6,680 nucleotides of DNA from JBBIMS01 sp964531645. Lineage in GTDB: Bacteria > Acidobacteriota > Aminicenantia > JBFLYD01 > JBBIMS01. A program made the translations under genes and the position numbers. The notes below the pieces were generated by a model. That model saw nothing but the letters and a program-made list of their open reading frames with translations. It was not told where the DNA came from and made no database searches. How positions within the stretch are numbered: position 1 is the stretch's first letter; each line of letters begins with the position of its first letter. This document shows positions 1-5,253 of this stretch, piece after piece. The stretch is from assembly GCA_964531645.1 (NCBI GenBank), contig CAZHEF010000054.1, positions 1 through 6,680 of the forward strand. Direction: 5' to 3'.

Positions 1-2
1 TT

Positions 3-80
3 AAATTGGGAAGTTTCTCATACATTTTGATAGAGGGTTTTCAAAGGGAGGAAATAGAAAATTTTTATTCTCTGGATTAA
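3..80 (+). CDS. C-terminal tail of an unidentified upstream gene (partial)
   Basis: One frame is open from the window edge to a TAA at 78-80 and encodes 25 residues ending in FYSLD. The mix of hydrophobic and acidic residues looks like ordinary protein, and its end lies 20 bases before the next start codon, as expected for the preceding gene of the same operon. The purine-rich AGGGAGG at 45-51 falls inside this frame (Gln-Arg-Glu-Glu codons), which explains why no start codon follows it. No family can be recognised from so short a piece, and a chance open frame is possible. Confidence 0.4.
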   Translation, partial: KLGSFSYILIEGFQREEIENFYSLD

Positions 81-86
81 AATAAA

Positions 87-93
87 GAGGAAG
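87..93 (+). promoter_or_regulatory. Ribosome binding site of otsA
   Basis: GAGGAAG lies 7 bases before the ATG at 101. It supports that start over the in-frame ATG at 146, which would remove the first 15 residues. Confidence 0.65.
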
Positions 94-100
94 AATTTTT

Positions 101-1570
101 ATGGTTTGGAACAGGGAAAGTTTGAGAGCCGCTGTTAAAGAGAAAATGGGAGAGCACAAATTTATAATTGTTTCCAATCGTGAGCCTTACATGCACATTT
201 ACTCGGAAGATGGGATTAAATGCATAACTCCCGCAAGTGGAATGGCTATAGCCCTTGACCCTGTTATGAGAAGTTGTGGGGGTATATGGATTGCCTCAGG
301 AACAGGGGATGCAGATAGAGAAGTTGTGGACGATAATGATCGCGTGAATGTCCCCCCAGAAAATCCAAGTTATACCCTGAGAAGAGTCTGGCTTACAAAG
401 GGGGAAGAAGAAGGATTTTATTACCGTTATTCCAATGAAGGACTATGGCCCCTCTGTCATAATGCATATGTTAGACCTAATTTTAGCAATGAAAACTGGA
501 AGATTTACAAAAAAGTTAACGAGAAATTCGCTAATGCTATTGTTGAGGAAATGAGGGATGAGAGTGGCTTTATTTTTATTCAAGATTATCATTTTGCTTT
601 ACTTCCAAAAATTGTTAAGGAAAGACTTCCCAATGCGATTATTGCTCAATTCTGGCATATTCCATGGCCCAACCCTGAGGCATTTAGAGTCTGTCCCCAT
701 GGAGAAGAAATTCTTGAAGGATTGTTGGGGAACGATCTTATTGGATTTCATATTCGCTATCATTGTCTCAATTTTCTTGATACAATTGACAGATTCATGG
801 AGGCAAGAATTGACTGGGAGAGGTTGTCTGTTATCAAGGGTGGAAGGGAAACTCTTGTTAGACCTTACCCGATAAGTGTTGATTTTGGGGAAGTAGAAAG
901 GATTTCAAGAAGTAGGAGGGTGGAGGAAAAAATATCACAAATAAGAAGGGATTACAGGATAAGAGACAGGATTCTTGGGGTAGGTGTGGACCGTATCGAC
1001 TACACAAAAGGAATTGTTGAGAGATTCAGAGCAATTGATAGGTTTTTCGAAAAATATCCTGAATATTTAGGTAAGTTTGTTTTTCTTCAGGTGGGTCCTA
1101 TATCTCGAATTTACATTCCAAAGTATAAGGAATACAATGATGAGATTTACCATACAATGGTTGATGTAAACACAAGATGGAAAATAAAGGACTGGCAACC
1201 CATAATTCTCCATAAAACTCATTTAAATCAGGAAGATGTAATAGCCTATTATAGAACCGCAGATATTTGTATTGTGAGTTCAATCCACGATGGAATGAAT
1301 CTTGTCGCAAAAGAATTCGTGGCTACGAGATTTGATGAAAATGGTGTTTTAATTTTAAGTAAATTTACAGGTGCATCAAGGGAACTGAGCGATGCAATTC
1401 TTGTAAATCCAATTGCTTTAGACCAGTTTGCTGATGCAATAAAAATGGGAATTGAAATGGATGAGAAAGAAAAAAAGCAGAGAATGAGTAAAATGAGAGA
1501 TATAATAAGGGAAAATAATATTTATCGCTGGGCTGGAAAAATTGTTGGAGAATTAAGAAAATTAATGTGA
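101..1570 (+). CDS. otsA: Trehalose-6-phosphate synthase, GT20 family (OtsA-like)
   Basis: A cytoplasmic retaining glycosyltransferase expected to join glucose from an NDP-glucose donor to glucose-6-phosphate, giving trehalose-6-phosphate. The 489 aa length is normal for a single-domain GT20 enzyme. GT20 landmarks appear in order: VSNREP (24-29) in the N-terminal Rossmann half, the LWP/W...VN..FA region (115-145), QDYH (161-164), HIPWP (186-190), EEILEGLLGNDLIGFH (202-217), GVDRIDYTKG (295-304, with the donor-phosphate Arg298 and Lys303), and HDGMNLVAKE (396-405) containing the donor-binding acidic and Asn/Leu residues. The N-terminal acceptor side departs from the Escherichia coli type: SNREPY replaces the usual SNRLP, and ASGTGDADREVVD (65-77) stands where a GW-containing loop is typical. 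That makes the exact acceptor less certain; another GT20 activity, such as glucosylglycerol-phosphate synthase, is an alternative. The linked otsB phosphatase favours trehalose-6-phosphate. The gene is intact and ends 6 bases before the DUF5752 gene. Confidence 0.9.
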   Translation: MVWNRESLRAAVKEKMGEHKFIIVSNREPYMHIYSEDGIKCITPASGMAIALDPVMRSCGGIWIASGTGDADREVVDDNDRVNVPPENPSYTLRRVWLTKGEEEGFYYRYSNEGLWPLCHNAYVRPNFSNENWKIYKKVNEKFANAIVEEMRDESGFIFIQDYHFALLPKIVKERLPNAIIAQFWHIPWPNPEAFRVCPHGEEILEGLLGNDLIGFHIRYHCLNFLDTIDRFMEARIDWERLSVIKGGRETLVRPYPISVDFGEVERISRSRRVEEKISQIRRDYRIRDRILGVGVDRIDYTKGIVERFRAIDRFFEKYPEYLGKFVFLQVGPISRIYIPKYKEYNDEIYHTMVDVNTRWKIKDWQPIILHKTHLNQEDVIAYYRTADICIVSSIHDGMNLVAKEFVATRFDENGVLILSKFTGASRELSDAILVNPIALDQFADAIKMGIEMDEKEKKQRMSKMRDIIRENNIYRWAGKIVGELRKLM

Positions 1571-1805
1571 AGAGATATGACAAAACCATTTCAATTTTAT
1601 TCAAGACTTAATCTTGTGGAATTACTGGGAGTAAAGGCTAAAAATGTAAAAGAACTTCTGGATGGAATAAAAGAAGTTCCTGGAACATCCATTTACTATC
1701 ACACCCACAGATTCCTTCAACAGCATCATTATCTTTCTCCTGAACCTCCCAATGATTTTGCCTTCTGGATAACAAATTCCATTGGTTTAGATGCTCTCGG
1801 AGAAA

Positions 1806-1815
1806 GGATGGATGG
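1806..1815 (+). repeat. 4-bp tandem duplication (ATGG x2) that breaks the DUF5752 frame
   Basis: The bases read GGATGGATGG. With one ATGG the reading frame passes from GER-Met straight into Ala-Ser-Ile-Asp-Thr-Val, matching the rest of the family-like protein. With two, translation runs off-frame to a TAA 17 bases after the repeat. This is a plain slipped-strand type event, or an assembly error. Confidence 0.75.
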
Positions 1816-2222
1816 CAAGCATAGATACAGTTAAATTCAGAAAAATTAGAGGATTGAGAGGAAAATTTATTGAGATACTTGAAGATTATATAAATAAAGA
1901 AAATTTAAAAAATGTCGAATGTCAGGAGGGAGAAGAATTTCATTTTATGTCTTGCAGAACTTTCATTTTTAAAGCACCCTTTATTGCAAATACTCCTGAG
2001 GAATTTGTCAAAATTGTGGAAAAAATTTCAATCAATTCAGTCTATTACCATATTTTTGAATCTCGCCTCAGACTTGAAAAGGGAGAGAATGATTTCTCGG
2101 TTTGGTTTGAAAGTATAGGCATGAATGAGGTGTCTATGGAACTTTCCCGTTTTGACCCATACACCATTACTCTTGAAGGTTTGAGAAGGAAAATAATTGA
2201 AACAATAAAAAAATATATATAA
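1812..2222 (+). CDS. DUF5752 C-terminal fragment, possible independent restart
   Basis: The second copy of the duplicated ATGG supplies an ATG at 1812 in the downstream frame, with GGAGAAAGG at 1799-1807 just before it. Ribosomes ending at 1832-1834 could restart there or at the in-frame ATG at 1791. The product would be about 136 aa: the last quarter of domain repeat 1 plus all of repeat 2 (YYH, NDF and SIG marks included). Because repeat 1 is cut inside the domain, this is unlikely to be a designed split. Whether it is translated cannot be told from sequence. Confidence 0.35.
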   Translation: MASIDTVKFRKIRGLRGKFIEILEDYINKENLKNVECQEGEEFHFMSCRTFIFKAPFIANTPEEFVKIVEKISINSVYYHIFESRLRLEKGENDFSVWFESIGMNEVSMELSRFDPYTITLEGLRRKIIETIKKYI

Positions 2223-2392
2223 ACTTAAAAATGGCAAAAATTGAAGATTATATACCCATTGTTGGAAAGAGTGAGATAGATGAGCTTTCGCTCCTTGCTG
2301 AAAAACTGAAAGGGAAATCCATCCAGAATATAAATTCCACATCAGTGGGGGGAGGGGTTGCTGAAATTTTAAGACGCATGATCCCTCTTTTA

Positions 2393-2407
2393 AGGAGCTC
2401 CGAGTAG
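2393..2407 (+). other. Probable 1-base deletion site and premature TAG in treT
   Basis: The bases AGGAGCTCCGAGTAG read Arg-Ser-Ser-Glu-stop in the upstream frame. One extra G after 2395 gives Arg-Glu-Leu-Arg-Val and rejoins the downstream frame. The site includes the 8-base palindrome GGAGCTCC (2394-2401). I found no standard X-XXY-YYZ slippery heptamer in the correct frame, so programmed -1 frameshifting is not supported. Confidence 0.65.
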
Positions 2408-2409
2408 AT

Positions 2410-3450
2410 GTGTGGTGGGATGTTATAAAAGGAGATGACAAATTCTTCCATATTACAAAGAAAATTCATAACTCCCTGCACGGAGTTGATATAGAGATTA
2501 CAGATGATGAGCTGGATTATTTCCTTCAAATAAACAGGGAAAATTCCTGCGAATTTTCAAATTATGGAGATATAGTTTTCATCCATGATCCACAGCCGAT
2601 TGCTTTAATTGAAAGAAAAAAGGAGATCGGGAGGAAGTGGATCTGGAGATGTCATATAGATTTCACATCACCAATGCCAGAAACGTGGGAATTTCTCAAG
2701 AATTTTATTGAAAAATATGATTGTGCTGTATTCTCTGCGCCCTCATTTTCAAGAAGAATATCAATCAGACAGGTTTTAATTTCCCCTTCCATAGACCCTT
2801 TGTCAGATAAGAACAAAGAACTACCAGAGGAGAAAATTAATGAAATTTGTGAAAGATTTGGAATAGACAGGAAAAGACCAATAATTACACAGATTTCAAG
2901 ATTTGATTATTTGAAAGATCCGATAGGAGTTATTAAAGCCTACAGACTTGTAAAGGAGTACATTGATTGTCAGATCGTTCTGGCTGGAGGGGGAGCTACC
3001 GATGACCCAGAGGGGATGAAGGTTCTTGAGGAAGTGAAAAATGAAGCGAATGGAGACCCTGATATTCATGTTTTATTTCTTCCTCCCGGAAGTGATATTG
3101 AAATCAATGCTTTACAGAGAGCATCCACAGTAGTCCTTCAAAAATCTCTTAAAGAAGGTTTTGGCCTTACTGTTGCTGAGGCATTATGGAAAGGGAAACC
3201 TGTTGTTGCCTCCGCAGTAGGAGGAATCCCCCTCCAGATAGCATATAAATATTCGGGAATCCTTACCCATTCAATTGAAGGAACAGCTTTCTGGATTAAA
3301 CAGCTTATAAATGAACCCAATTTTGCAAAAAGGCTTGGCGAGAACCGAAAAGAGCATATTAAAAACAATTTCCTGATAACAAGACACATTCGGGAACACC
3401 TTCTTCTTTTTCTGTCCATGGACTCAGAGGAGATCATAATATATCTATGA
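2410..3450 (+). CDS. TreT main fragment, possible GTG restart
   Basis: A GTG at 2410 begins a 346-residue open frame holding most of the GT4 enzyme, including IHDPQP, RCHID and the E-x7-E pair (fragment residues 249 and 257). AAGGAG at 2392-2397 lies 12 bases upstream, and the upstream frame stops at 2405-2407, so termination-reinitiation is conceivable. The fragment lacks the N-terminal GGGVAE loop that helps hold the nucleotide-sugar in this fold, so on its own it would probably be inactive unless the 58-residue N-terminal piece complements it. Confidence 0.5.
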   Translation: MWWDVIKGDDKFFHITKKIHNSLHGVDIEITDDELDYFLQINRENSCEFSNYGDIVFIHDPQPIALIERKKEIGRKWIWRCHIDFTSPMPETWEFLKNFIEKYDCAVFSAPSFSRRISIRQVLISPSIDPLSDKNKELPEEKINEICERFGIDRKRPIITQISRFDYLKDPIGVIKAYRLVKEYIDCQIVLAGGGATDDPEGMKVLEEVKNEANGDPDIHVLFLPPGSDIEINALQRASTVVLQKSLKEGFGLTVAEALWKGKPVVASAVGGIPLQIAYKYSGILTHSIEGTAFWIKQLINEPNFAKRLGENRKEHIKNNFLITRHIREHLLLFLSMDSEEIIIYL

Positions 3451-4205
3451 AAAAAATCCTTGAAAAACTTGAAGAGAATGGAAAAATTATTCTGCTTCTT
3501 GATTATGACGGAACTATTGTCCCAATCAAGAAGAAACCAGAGCTTGCAAGGATGTATCCATTGAGGAGAAAATTACTGGATAAAATATCAAAAATTATTC
3601 CTGTTTCAATAGTTTCAGGGAGGAGTCTATCAGAGATGAAAGGATTAATCAAGTTGAAAGGGGTCTCTCTCATCGGGAATCATGGGTTTGAAATCTTGTG
3701 CAAAGGAAAGGTATGGAGTCATCCTGAAGCACTAAAAATAAAAGGAATTTTGGAAAAGACATTGAACAGAATAGAAGAGAGAGTGAAAAATTTTAAGGGT
3801 GTAATAATAGAAGATAAGGGATTAAGCGGAAGTGTCCATTTCAGACTTCTGAAATCAGAACTGGAAGAAACTATCAGAAAAATTGTGGAAGATGAGGTAG
3901 GGAAAACCGATGGTAAGATAGGAATTAAAGAAGGGAAGAAGGTTCTGGAAATAAGCCCAAACCTGAACTTGGATAAAGGGAAAGGAGTGAAAAAACTTAT
4001 CTCTCTTTTGAATTTAAAAGGAGATTTTTTGAAAATTTATATTGGAGATGATGAAACAGATGAGGATGCTTTCAGAATCCTTAAGAATAAAGATATTTCA
4101 ATACTTGTCGGAAGGAAGAAGATTCACTTTGCAAAGTTTCGTTTGAAAAATGTAGGGCAGGTATGGCTTTTTATAAAAGAGCTTTACAAGGAATTGAAAA
4201 AATAA
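3447..4205 (+). CDS. otsB: Trehalose-6-phosphate phosphatase, HAD superfamily (OtsB)
   Basis: A cytoplasmic magnesium-dependent phosphatase that removes phosphate from trehalose-6-phosphate to release trehalose. Its 252 aa are typical for OtsB. The HAD motifs are complete: DYDGT (19-23; Asp19 the predicted nucleophile, Asp21 the acid/base), SGR (57-59), the motif III lysine in NLDKGKGV (Lys177), and GDDETDEDAF (200-209) for the metal-binding acids. NHGFEI (78-83) and the SGSVHFR stretch (127-133) match the cap region of this family. The ATG at 3447 overlaps the treT stop as ATGA, so translation is probably coupled; a weak GAGGAG lies 14 bases upstream. It is the last gene of the trehalose operon: a 76-base gap with its own promoter-like boxes follows. 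Intact, with no unusual residues in the motifs. Confidence 0.92.
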   Translation: MKKILEKLEENGKIILLLDYDGTIVPIKKKPELARMYPLRRKLLDKISKIIPVSIVSGRSLSEMKGLIKLKGVSLIGNHGFEILCKGKVWSHPEALKIKGILEKTLNRIEERVKNFKGVIIEDKGLSGSVHFRLLKSELEETIRKIVEDEVGKTDGKIGIKEGKKVLEISPNLNLDKGKGVKKLISLLNLKGDFLKIYIGDDETDEDAFRILKNKDISILVGRKKIHFAKFRLKNVGQVWLFIKELYKELKK

Positions 4206-4218
4206 TCTTTGCGAATCC

Positions 4219-4246
4219 TTGAAAATTAAAATCAATATGTTAAAAT
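4219..4246 (+). promoter_or_regulatory. Candidate sigma70-type promoter for the dsrC-dsrM-dsrK unit
   Basis: TTGAAA (4219-4224) and TAAAAT (4241-4246) are separated by 16 bases, and each matches the consensus at 5 of 6 positions. They lie in the only sizeable gap between confident genes, 36 bases before the dsrC start. The gap is so AT-rich that such boxes can occur by chance, and no terminator-like hairpin separates it from otsB. Confidence 0.45.
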
Positions 4247-4267
4247 AAATTATTGATAAATTTAAAA

Positions 4268-4273
4268 AAGGAG
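4268..4273 (+). promoter_or_regulatory. Strong ribosome binding site of dsrC
   Basis: AAGGAG lies 8 bases before the ATG at 4282. It is the best-placed Shine-Dalgarno box in the window and fixes the dsrC start; the following genes dsrM and dsrK have weak or distant ones. Confidence 0.75.
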
Positions 4274-4281
4274 TAATAAAA

Positions 4282-4602
4282 ATGCCTTTCATAGAAATTA
4301 ATGGAAAAAAGATTGAAGTTAACGAAGAGGGGTTCCTTGTGAATCCAGAGGATTGGAATGAGGAGATTGCAGATTTTCTTGCAAAAAAGGAAGAGGGGCT
4401 TGAAAATTTGACAGAGGAGCACTGGAAAGTCCTAAATTACATAAGGAACTATTATCTTGAAAATAAACTTGCACCAATGGTCAGGGCTGTCTGCAAAACA
4501 ACAGGTTTACCCCTCAAGAAAATTTATGAACTTTTTCCTTCAGGACCCGCTAAAGGAGCTTGCAAACTTGCAGGACTTCCAAAACCTGACGGGTGTGTCT
4601 GA
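4282..4602 (+). CDS. dsrC: DsrC, sulfur-carrier protein of dissimilatory sulfur metabolism (DsrC/TusE family)
   Basis: A small cytoplasmic protein that carries sulfur on a flexible C-terminal arm. In sulfite reducers it leaves DsrAB as a trisulfide and is re-reduced by the DsrMK membrane complex. The 106 aa contain the family core EEHWKVLNYIRNYY (45-58), PMVRAV (65-70), LFPSGPAKGACK (84-95) and the C-terminus KPDGCV. Both redox cysteines are present: Cys94 and the penultimate Cys105, spaced CX10C. TusE proteins of tRNA thiolation keep only the penultimate one, so this should be a true DsrC. The third cysteine, Cys71, lies in the body of the protein. Being first in a unit with a DsrM- and a DsrK-like gene supports the redox role. 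dsrAB is not in the window, so the sulfur-delivering partner (sulfite reductase or another enzyme) is unknown. Confidence 0.92.
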   Translation: MPFIEINGKKIEVNEEGFLVNPEDWNEEIADFLAKKEEGLENLTEEHWKVLNYIRNYYLENKLAPMVRAVCKTTGLPLKKIYELFPSGPAKGACKLAGLPKPDGCV

Positions 4603-4608
4603 TTTTTT

Positions 4609-5253
4609 ATGCTAAATATTCCGCTTTTAAAAATTCTTGTAATAATCTCTTTTTTGTTTTCACTATCAGCCCTTTCTTATCTTGTTTTTAGAACATTTTC
4701 CGTTGGCAGGGAGGTTTTCTACTCAACTGCAAGGGGGAATCCAATAAAGGGGATAACTTATTCCCTTGGAAAAGGAATGTTGCCATGGGAAAAGGAAAGT
4801 GCCTCAAAGAATATACCTGTATATTTTTTAGGAATTTTTTATCACTCAGCGATTTTTCTCTCCTTCATATATCTTTTCCTTAGCATTTTTAATTTTGACA
4901 TTCCTCAAACTCTGAAAACGGTTCTAAATATAATCTTTATTGTGGGCTTTCTTTCAGGCACCGTGCTTTTATTAAGAAGAATTTTCACCGATTATTTAAG
5001 AAAAATAAGTATACCCGATGACTTTGTCGCCAATATTCTGGTAGACCTATTTCTGCTCCTCGCAATTCTTTCAATTTTTAACCCCCTTTTCATCCCTCAT
5101 CTCTACATTTACTCAATCATTCTCTTTCTCTACATCCCATCAGGAAAAATTCGTCACTGTTTTTTCTTCTTTTACAGCAGAATAATTTCAGGAATTTTCT
5201 TTGGAAGGAGAGGGGTTTTTGATAAAAGTGAGCTACCAGGAAATATTACCTAA
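4609..5253 (+). CDS. dsrM: DsrM/NarI-like membrane cytochrome b subunit
   Basis: A predicted integral membrane protein of 214 aa that would exchange electrons with the quinone pool through haem b and pass them to the iron-sulfur partner encoded next. Hydrophobic segments lie at about 5-27, 70-94, 103-123 and 141-176 (possibly two helices). The end IPHLYIYSIILFLYIPSGK followed by IRH resembles the NarI/DsrM C-terminus, in which two histidines 18 residues apart bind different haems; here they are His164 and His183. The only other histidine is His79 in a helix (GIFYHSAIF). That is three candidate ligands, against four in two-haem NarI. TmcC and HmeC-like subunits are alternatives in the same superfamily. 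It starts 6 bases after dsrC with no clear ribosome binding site, so coupling is likely. Its stop codon directly abuts the next ATG (TAAATG). Confidence 0.8.
   Translation: MLNIPLLKILVIISFLFSLSALSYLVFRTFSVGREVFYSTARGNPIKGITYSLGKGMLPWEKESASKNIPVYFLGIFYHSAIFLSFIYLFLSIFNFDIPQTLKTVLNIIFIVGFLSGTVLLLRRIFTDYLRKISIPDDFVANILVDLFLLLAILSIFNPLFIPHLYIYSIILFLYIPSGKIRHCFFFFYSRIISGIFFGRRGVFDKSELPGNIT

Larger units (their letters stand above)
1577..2222 (+). pseudogene. DUF5752 family protein, frameshifted by a 4-bp duplication
   Basis: I recognise this as DUF5752, a family of unknown biochemical role that I recall beside trehalose-synthesis genes; that neighbourhood is repeated here. The gene is read in two frames. 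Codons from the ATG at 1577 run to a TAA at 1832-1834 (85 aa, the last seven or so off-frame), and the rest continues in the +1-shifted frame to a TAA at 2220-2222. The break is at GGATGGATGG (1806-1815): removing one ATGG joins ...LGERM to ASIDTV... and restores about 213 aa. The restored protein is an internal duplication of a domain of about 95 residues. Shared marks are YYH (40-42 and 155-157), NDF..W (59-64 and 170-175), SIG, and LR..I near each repeat end. There is no signal peptide or membrane segment, so it is probably cytoplasmic. A regulatory or scaffolding role for the trehalose enzymes is inference only. Confidence 0.75.
2231..3450 (+). pseudogene. treT: Trehalose synthase, GT4 family (TreT-like), frameshifted
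   Basis: TreT enzymes reversibly make trehalose from NDP-glucose (ADP- or UDP-glucose) and free glucose. The first frame, 2231-2407 (58 aa), carries the family N-terminus: YIPIVG, then the nucleotide-sugar glycine loop NSTSVGGGVAEIL (34-46). It then goes off-frame at S-S-E and meets TAG. The match resumes one frame back from 2401 with RVDVWWDVIKGDD. Adding one G at AGG(G)AG, 2393-2397, gives LLRELRVDVWW and a protein of about 406 aa, close to the usual TreT length of about 410. Later marks are IHDPQP (about 118-123), WRCHID (about 139-144), ISRFDYLKDP, LAGGG, and the GT4 E-x7-E pair in EGFGLTVAE (Glu309 and Glu317 in the repaired protein). The 3' end overlaps otsB by ATGA. No clear ribosome binding site precedes 2231, so coupling to DUF5752 is likely. 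Whether the break is real or an assembly error is unknown. Confidence 0.85.

Noticed and set aside
45..51. Perfect AGGGAGG Shine-Dalgarno-like box
   Set aside because: No ATG, GTG or TTG at a usable distance; it reads as coding sequence in the tail of the upstream gene.
558..875. 105-codon + strand open frame in another frame of otsA
   Set aside because: Lies fully within otsA, over its conserved QDYH and HIPWP region, which accounts for the sequence.
2384..2407. Programmed -1 frameshifting in treT
   Set aside because: The codons CTT-TTA-AGG do not form a proper slippery heptamer, the only structure seen is the 8-base palindrome GGAGCTCC at the site itself, and I know of no recoding in TreT families. 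A simple indel explains it better.
2037..2441. 134-codon minus-strand open frame across the DUF5752/treT junction
   Set aside because: Antisense to recognisable DUF5752 and TreT coding sequence; no ribosome binding site or family resemblance. Other minus-strand frames at 1098-1310, 1365-1604, 2248-2529, 3138-3437, 4098-4422 and 5364-5588 were dismissed on the same grounds.
4206..4281. Transcription terminator or small RNA between otsB and dsrC
   Set aside because: The 76 bases are almost all A/T with no GC-rich stem; only the promoter-like boxes and the dsrC ribosome binding site stand out.
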